Of a stretch of 64,000 bases of DNA, positions 60,111 to 64,000 are shown in pieces. Made by a program: the position numbers and the translations under genes. This stretch comes from Polynucleobacter sp. JS-Mosq-20-D10. GTDB lineage: Bacteria > Pseudomonadota > Gammaproteobacteria > Burkholderiales > Burkholderiaceae. The notes under the pieces are model-generated. The model was given only the letters and a program-made list of their open reading frames with translations. It did no database searches and was not told where the DNA came from. Where the stretch lies: the NCBI RefSeq assembly GCF_018687755.1, contig NZ_CP061305.1, forward strand, positions 619,099 through 683,098, in the 5' to 3' direction. Each line of letters starts with the position of its first letter. Position 1 is the first letter of the stretch.

Positions 60111-62215
60111 GAAACTTTCTCCTCTTCAAATTACTGAAGCAATCTTTAATATATATCCTATTTGCACAGATTGTAATAACGCCTCTTGCTATTGCTCAGG
60201 GGCTTCCATTGGGTGCGAGAATTTATCAAAGTGTCGATACAGAGCGTAATTCTGTTAGCAAGATCATGGCTGAGTACTGGCGTGATGGAAAGAATGGTCA
60301 GGATGGGATTATTTTTGATTCACCATTTCAGCCCTATTATGAGGCGAATGATATCGAGGTGATGACTCAGGAGCGTAAGTCACTCAGGGTGTCTACATCA
60401 TCTGAAAATATGGCTGGTACTTTTTACAATTTCCCTAAACCTATTTCAATGCGAAATAAGAGCCTTCGGTTTCGAGTTAAAGTCTCGAACTGGTCTCAGA
60501 TTAAAGAGCTTAGTCTTATTTTAAGTTCGGGAGATGACTCTTTTACTCGTAGCTTTACGCTTGACCTCACAGAGAAATTACATGGTCAAACTAATAATAA
60601 TTGGGTGGAAGTAACGGCGCCCATTAGTAATTTCTTTTCATACAATAGTCCCAACATGCTTGATATTTACTCTGCATTATGGAGAGTACGTGACAAAGGT
60701 GTGTCACGAGTAGAGACTGAAATAGCTGGATTTCAAATTATTGACAACGGTAGCATTGCGCGTATTAGCATTACCATCGATGATGGTGATCTCGATAGTC
60801 TTATTGCAAAGCGCATCATGGATCAATACGGGATGAAAGGTTCGCTATTCATTGATCCATCTGCAATTGGACAAAAAGGATTCTTGTCACAAAAGCAGCT
60901 TGATCTATTTGCAAGAGATGGTTGGAATATTGGCGGTCATGATATTAACTATAACCTTCGAGCCATGTCGACGCAGGAAGTTGATAGTTTTCTTGGCTCA
61001 ACAGCCTCTTATTTAAAGGATCGCCAATATGCTGGTCGTGAGTATTTTGCTTATCCTGGCGGTCTAGATGATCCACGAATTAATGCTTTAGTGTTAAAAC
61101 ATTTCAAGTATGGCCTAAATGTTGATAGTACAAGCAATGCTGGAAGTACTATTAGTGACTACAGAATTAACCGTATGAGCATTGATCGTTGGACTACTTT
61201 AGCTCAGGTTAAAAAATGGATTGATGATGCAAAATCTAATCATGAATATTTAGTATTAAATTTTCATACATTTAGTGCTGCTCGTAGTACAGATGAAAAT
61301 ATTAGCCCTGAATTCTTTTTAGAAATAATTCAATATATCGATACTAGTCAAGTACTGGTACAAACTGTATCTGAAGCTGTAGAGAGTATTAACACTACTC
61401 AACTTAGCGAAGAAATAAAAGGCTTTCCAAGGATAAGCCTATTACCTATTGCTCAAGTAGATCGTATTACGCTCATTGATCCACGAAGACAAGATTTTGG
61501 TGTTGGTCTTGCGCAGACTGTCTATAGCAACCCAGGCGCTACATATTTAGGTCAGGAGTTACAGTTCTTGGCTAACTATAACGATGGTAACTATGCATTA
61601 AAGGGTGGTTTGGGTATTGGAGTATTAAGTGGAAAAAACTATTTAGTTGGTGATATGACAGCTATGAAATTTGTGAATGCAAATAGCTTAATTGCATTTG
61701 GGGTCTACGGTGATGTAGTCAATTCAGTTTTAGGTCTTCAACAAGGTGTTACTCAGCAGGGATGGAATATTGGAGGAGATCTATACAACGATTATGGAGG
61801 CCTATCGCTTAGCGGAACTCAAAGCTATTTCACGCAAGGAAATACTCAAACTGGTGGAACTGCAAAAATTTATGCGATGACTGCTTACGAGGGCGTACAC
61901 ATTTACATTAAGGACCGATACTATATTAATAGTCAGGCAGATACTCCACTTTTCTATTCTCCACAATACTATCAGAGACTTACTACTGGCCTCGGCTGGC
62001 GAAAGGTTCTAGGTGAAAATATATATAGTGGTTGGGTTGATGCTGGACAAGCTAATGCTGCAGGAACAAAAATCTTTGCTGGCTCGGGAAGGTTCGCTTT
62101 AGACCATGTTCAAAATAAGGCAATCACTTATGGTGTAGCACTTGGCACTGATATCAGTGCGGCTAGTAATTATCAGTACTATTATGTGGATGCGCATTTT
62201 AAATACACTTTTTAA
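60107..62215 (+). CDS. Polysaccharide deacetylase domain fused to an outer-membrane beta-barrel
   Basis: A 702-residue exported protein with a signal peptide (about 1-31, ending AIAQ). A beta-sandwich-like region (about 40-215) precedes a NodB deacetylase domain: TIDDGD with D225/D226, GGHDINYN with H278, AYPGG and LNFHTF. The second metal histidine (H-x3/4-H) is absent, with Tyr282/Asn283 there. From about 455 to 702 alternating, Gly/aromatic-rich strands end in HFKYTF, typical of a beta-barrel with a C-terminal Phe. The ATG overlaps the synthase stop (ATGA) with GGGGGA just before it. I know of no standard name. Confidence 0.8.
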   Translation: MRNFLLFKLLKQSLIYILFAQIVITPLAIAQGLPLGARIYQSVDTERNSVSKIMAEYWRDGKNGQDGIIFDSPFQPYYEANDIEVMTQERKSLRVSTSSENMAGTFYNFPKPISMRNKSLRFRVKVSNWSQIKELSLILSSGDDSFTRSFTLDLTEKLHGQTNNNWVEVTAPISNFFSYNSPNMLDIYSALWRVRDKGVSRVETEIAGFQIIDNGSIARISITIDDGDLDSLIAKRIMDQYGMKGSLFIDPSAIGQKGFLSQKQLDLFARDGWNIGGHDINYNLRAMSTQEVDSFLGSTASYLKDRQYAGREYFAYPGGLDDPRINALVLKHFKYGLNVDSTSNAGSTISDYRINRMSIDRWTTLAQVKKWIDDAKSNHEYLVLNFHTFSAARSTDENISPEFFLEIIQYIDTSQVLVQTVSEAVESINTTQLSEEIKGFPRISLLPIAQVDRITLIDPRRQDFGVGLAQTVYSNPGATYLGQELQFLANYNDGNYALKGGLGIGVLSGKNYLVGDMTAMKFVNANSLIAFGVYGDVVNSVLGLQQGVTQQGWNIGGDLYNDYGGLSLSGTQSYFTQGNTQTGGTAKIYAMTAYEGVHIYIKDRYYINSQADTPLFYSPQYYQRLTTGLGWRKVLGENIYSGWVDAGQANAAGTKIFAGSGRFALDHVQNKAITYGVALGTDISAASNYQYYYVDAHFKYTF

Positions 62216-62273
62216 TCGAAAATAGGCAATGAGTTTCCTTAATTTGATGCAAACGGTGTGCGTTAAGCCATAG

Positions 62274-62441
62274 CAAGAATATAGGGATATCAATACTAAT
62301 GTTGAGTTCGCGGCTACGAGCCCAGTAGCATCAAATGATTATTACTTTAAGACTCGGGCAGGTTATGGAAAGTCTGCTGGGTTTTTAGGGCCTAATTACT
62401 TTTATCGCTATGTGATGGAAGAGTTGATCATCCCGTTTTAA
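62274..62441 (+). pseudogene. Beta-barrel-like C-terminal scrap without a start
   Basis: A 55-codon open stretch after a TAG, with no start codon or ribosome site. Its residues (NDYYFKTRAGYGKSAGFLGP, then YFYRYVMEELIIPF) look like the end of an outer-membrane protein, with alternating aromatics and a final Phe before TAA. It is in the same direction as the deacetylase-barrel gene and overlaps the end of the cyclase gene by four bases. It could be a decayed neighbour or chance. Confidence 0.45.
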
Positions 62442-63295
62442 TATCGTGCCCTCTTAAGGGGGGGGGTAGAGGCGCCCCAAAAGGCAACACGATTTCGCCC
62501 TTCATTTTTAGCTTGATACATTGCTAAGTCAGCCTGATTGAGTAATTCATTTAAAAGTATGTCCTGCTTATATTCCATGTTTTCATTCGGGTTAAAAATC
62601 GTTCCCCCAATACTAATTGTGATTTTTATTGAGGAAGAGGAGCTTGTTTCATTTGCCGTATTGGCTATGTGTTCGCGCAAACGCTCGGCAATTTGAGCAG
62701 CCCCTGTAGCATCTGTTTCTGGTAAAAGAATTAGAAATTCTTCCCCCCCAATACGGCCAACCGTGTCGATGGAGCGAAGGACTTCTTGGGATTGCCTTAC
62801 TAAATTAATTAAAACTTCATCGCCAACATGATGACCAAGCTGATCATTTACATCTTTAAAATGATCAATGTCCATTTCTAATAAAGCAAAAGAGTGTTTA
62901 TTTCTTCGCGAGCGTTCAATTTCTTCCGAGACTCGATAGAGTATTTCAGTGCGACTTAAACTATTAGTGAGGGGGTCGTGCTGAGCAAGAGTTTCGAGCA
63001 TCAGTTGATTGTTATCAGACTTGATAATTAATTTCCTAAGTCCAAGAACGCCGAGCAATAAGAATCCTGAAATTGGCAGTGACAATATTGCGTCTAATAA
63101 GTCGAAGCGACCAGACTCAAAGATATGAAATATTGGACCAATTCTTCTGCCAATCATTAAGCCAAGACCAGTAGCTAAAAATAACCAGCCCCAGCGATAT
63201 ATCGTTACTGAATGTCGAAATAATGACAGGCTAATAAGCGAGGCAAAGACCTGGCAGAGTAGTGATAAGCAGTAAAGGCCAATTGCTATATACAA
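62438..63295 (-). CDS. Membrane diguanylate cyclase (GGDEF)
   Basis: A 285-residue protein. About three hydrophobic segments (6-26, 34-48, 69-90) precede a GGDEF domain. The active site is GGEEF at 183-187, and the inhibitory site RSID (174-177) lies five residues ahead, so activity and product feedback both look intact. DPLTNSLSR and MDIDHFKDVND are conserved. It makes c-di-GMP. The start is a TTG at 63295 with an AAGG site six bases upstream; the frame has a stop just before it. Confidence 0.9.
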   Translation of the reverse strand: MYIAIGLYCLSLLCQVFASLISLSLFRHSVTIYRWGWLFLATGLGLMIGRRIGPIFHIFESGRFDLLDAILSLPISGFLLLGVLGLRKLIIKSDNNQLMLETLAQHDPLTNSLSRTEILYRVSEEIERSRRNKHSFALLEMDIDHFKDVNDQLGHHVGDEVLINLVRQSQEVLRSIDTVGRIGGEEFLILLPETDATGAAQIAERLREHIANTANETSSSSSIKITISIGGTIFNPNENMEYKQDILLNELLNQADLAMYQAKNEGRNRVAFWGASTPPLKRARY

Positions 63296-63430
63296 AGCGT
63301 GCCTTAAATTTCATGATTAGATTAGATAGATTACAACTAAAAATTTAAAGAAAGTCCATAGATACAAGAACTAATGGGTATACACTGAACAAAAGGGTGA
63401 GGAATTCCACAAAACTCACAAAAACAGCGT

Positions 63431-64000
63431 ATGACAGATGAATTAAGCAAAGAGCAGATAGTTAAACAGTCAGAACTTCGCTATAGGCGATTATTTGAGA
63501 CCGCTCAAGATGGCATCTTGATCCTTGATTTTCAAACAGGCGTTATTCAAGACGCTAATCCATTTATTACTAACCTACTAGGCTTTACGAGGGATGAGCT
63601 CATCGGTAAAGAGTTATGGGAAATTGGCGCAATGGTAGATAAAGCCGCGGCCTTAACGGCATTTACTGTGCTTAAAGACAAAGGCTACATACGATATGAA
63701 GATTTGCCATTAAAAAGAAAAGATGAGCAAATTATCAATGTAGAGTTCGTCAGCAATGCCTATGGCGTTAATGGCGATCGTGTTATTCAATGTAATATTC
63801 GCGACATTTCAGATAGAAAAAAACTTGAAAAAGAATTGCTTGAGTATCAACACTCCGTCAATATTTCTATGAATGAAATGGTTGATACTCTTGCCAACGT
63901 CATTGTTGCTCGTGATCCCTATACTGGCGGACATCAAAAGCGTGTAGCAAATTTAGCTGTAGCAATTGCTGCCGAAATGAATTTACCTTTACATACAATT
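63431..64000 (+). CDS. PAS/HD-GYP domain protein (3' end outside window)
   Basis: The first 190 codons of a larger gene. A PAS sensor domain is at about 15-130 (RRLFETAQDGILILD, VIQDANPF, LGFTRDELIGK, NIRDISDRK). A helix then leads into the start of an HD-GYP domain, VARDPYTGGHQKRVANLA with H168. HD-GYP proteins usually degrade c-di-GMP, but the HD and GYP residues lie beyond the window. It is divergent from the diguanylate cyclase, 135 bases away. Confidence 0.88.
   Translation, partial: MTDELSKEQIVKQSELRYRRLFETAQDGILILDFQTGVIQDANPFITNLLGFTRDELIGKELWEIGAMVDKAAALTAFTVLKDKGYIRYEDLPLKRKDEQIINVEFVSNAYGVNGDRVIQCNIRDISDRKKLEKELLEYQHSVNISMNEMVDTLANVIVARDPYTGGHQKRVANLAVAIAAEMNLPLHTI

Noticed and set aside
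1..64000. CRISPR arrays, insertion sequences, prophage or integrase sites
   Set aside because: No regularly spaced direct repeats, transposase or integrase frames, or tRNA-end duplications were seen on reading through.

Overview
The window reads as a chromosomal segment of a betaproteobacterium of the Burkholderiaceae, most likely Polynucleobacter or a close freshwater relative. The grounds are moderate-to-low GC, very short intergenic gaps, Bug-type solute receptors, DUF3422, the scpB-rluB-(rimP-nusA-infB)-rbfA-truB-typA-tex order and a His tRNA with encoded G-1/C73. The genus is an inference from gene style, not from a search.

Layout. 1-14.2 kb: metabolic and stress genes (luciferase-like oxidoreductase fragment, PIN-domain/YaeQ pair, FAD dehydrogenase, P-loop ATPase, ABC-F protein, carboxylesterase, CbpA/CbpM chaperones, an altronate/galactarate-type dehydratase with a 3-hydroxyacyl-CoA dehydrogenase, a pirin, a TAXI receptor and a DUF3422 protein). 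14.2-19.7 kb: a sulfide dehydrogenase-like flavocytochrome pair (fccAB), then an operon of a GT39 glycosyltransferase, a sialidase-like protein and a small membrane protein. 19.7-24 kb: an organic-acid cluster (Bug receptor, CitE-like CoA-ester lyase, MmgE/PrpD, MaoC-like hydratase). 24-32 kb: chrA, fabI, and the divergent peptide/oligopeptide importer yejABEF. 32-34 kb: a NlpC/P60 protein lacking its catalytic cysteine, an orphan BrnA antitoxin beside a wrecked BrnT toxin, and a patatin-like lipoprotein.

34-47.4 kb is core informational biology: scpB, rluB, rimP-nusA-infB-rbfA-truB behind a structured leader, typA and tex. 47.4-50.1 kb: a modA-like receptor followed by arsR-arsC-acr3 arsenic resistance. 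50-58 kb: universal stress proteins, a TSUP exporter, RNA-modification enzymes, tRNA-His, an MFS transporter, DUF1003 and an RNB exoribonuclease. One universal stress gene survives only as a 3' scrap.

58-64 kb is the most distinctive region: a UspA protein, a DUF1488-like protein, a PgaC-type synthase, and a protein fusing an atypical polysaccharide deacetylase domain to an outer-membrane beta-barrel. Then come a beta-barrel-like scrap and divergent genes for a GGDEF diguanylate cyclase and a PAS/HD-GYP protein that runs off the end. Together they suggest a compact exopolysaccharide synthesis and export system placed next to c-di-GMP turnover enzymes.

No gene-free stretch exceeds 300 bases. 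I saw no CRISPR array, insertion sequence, prophage, rRNA or replication origin.
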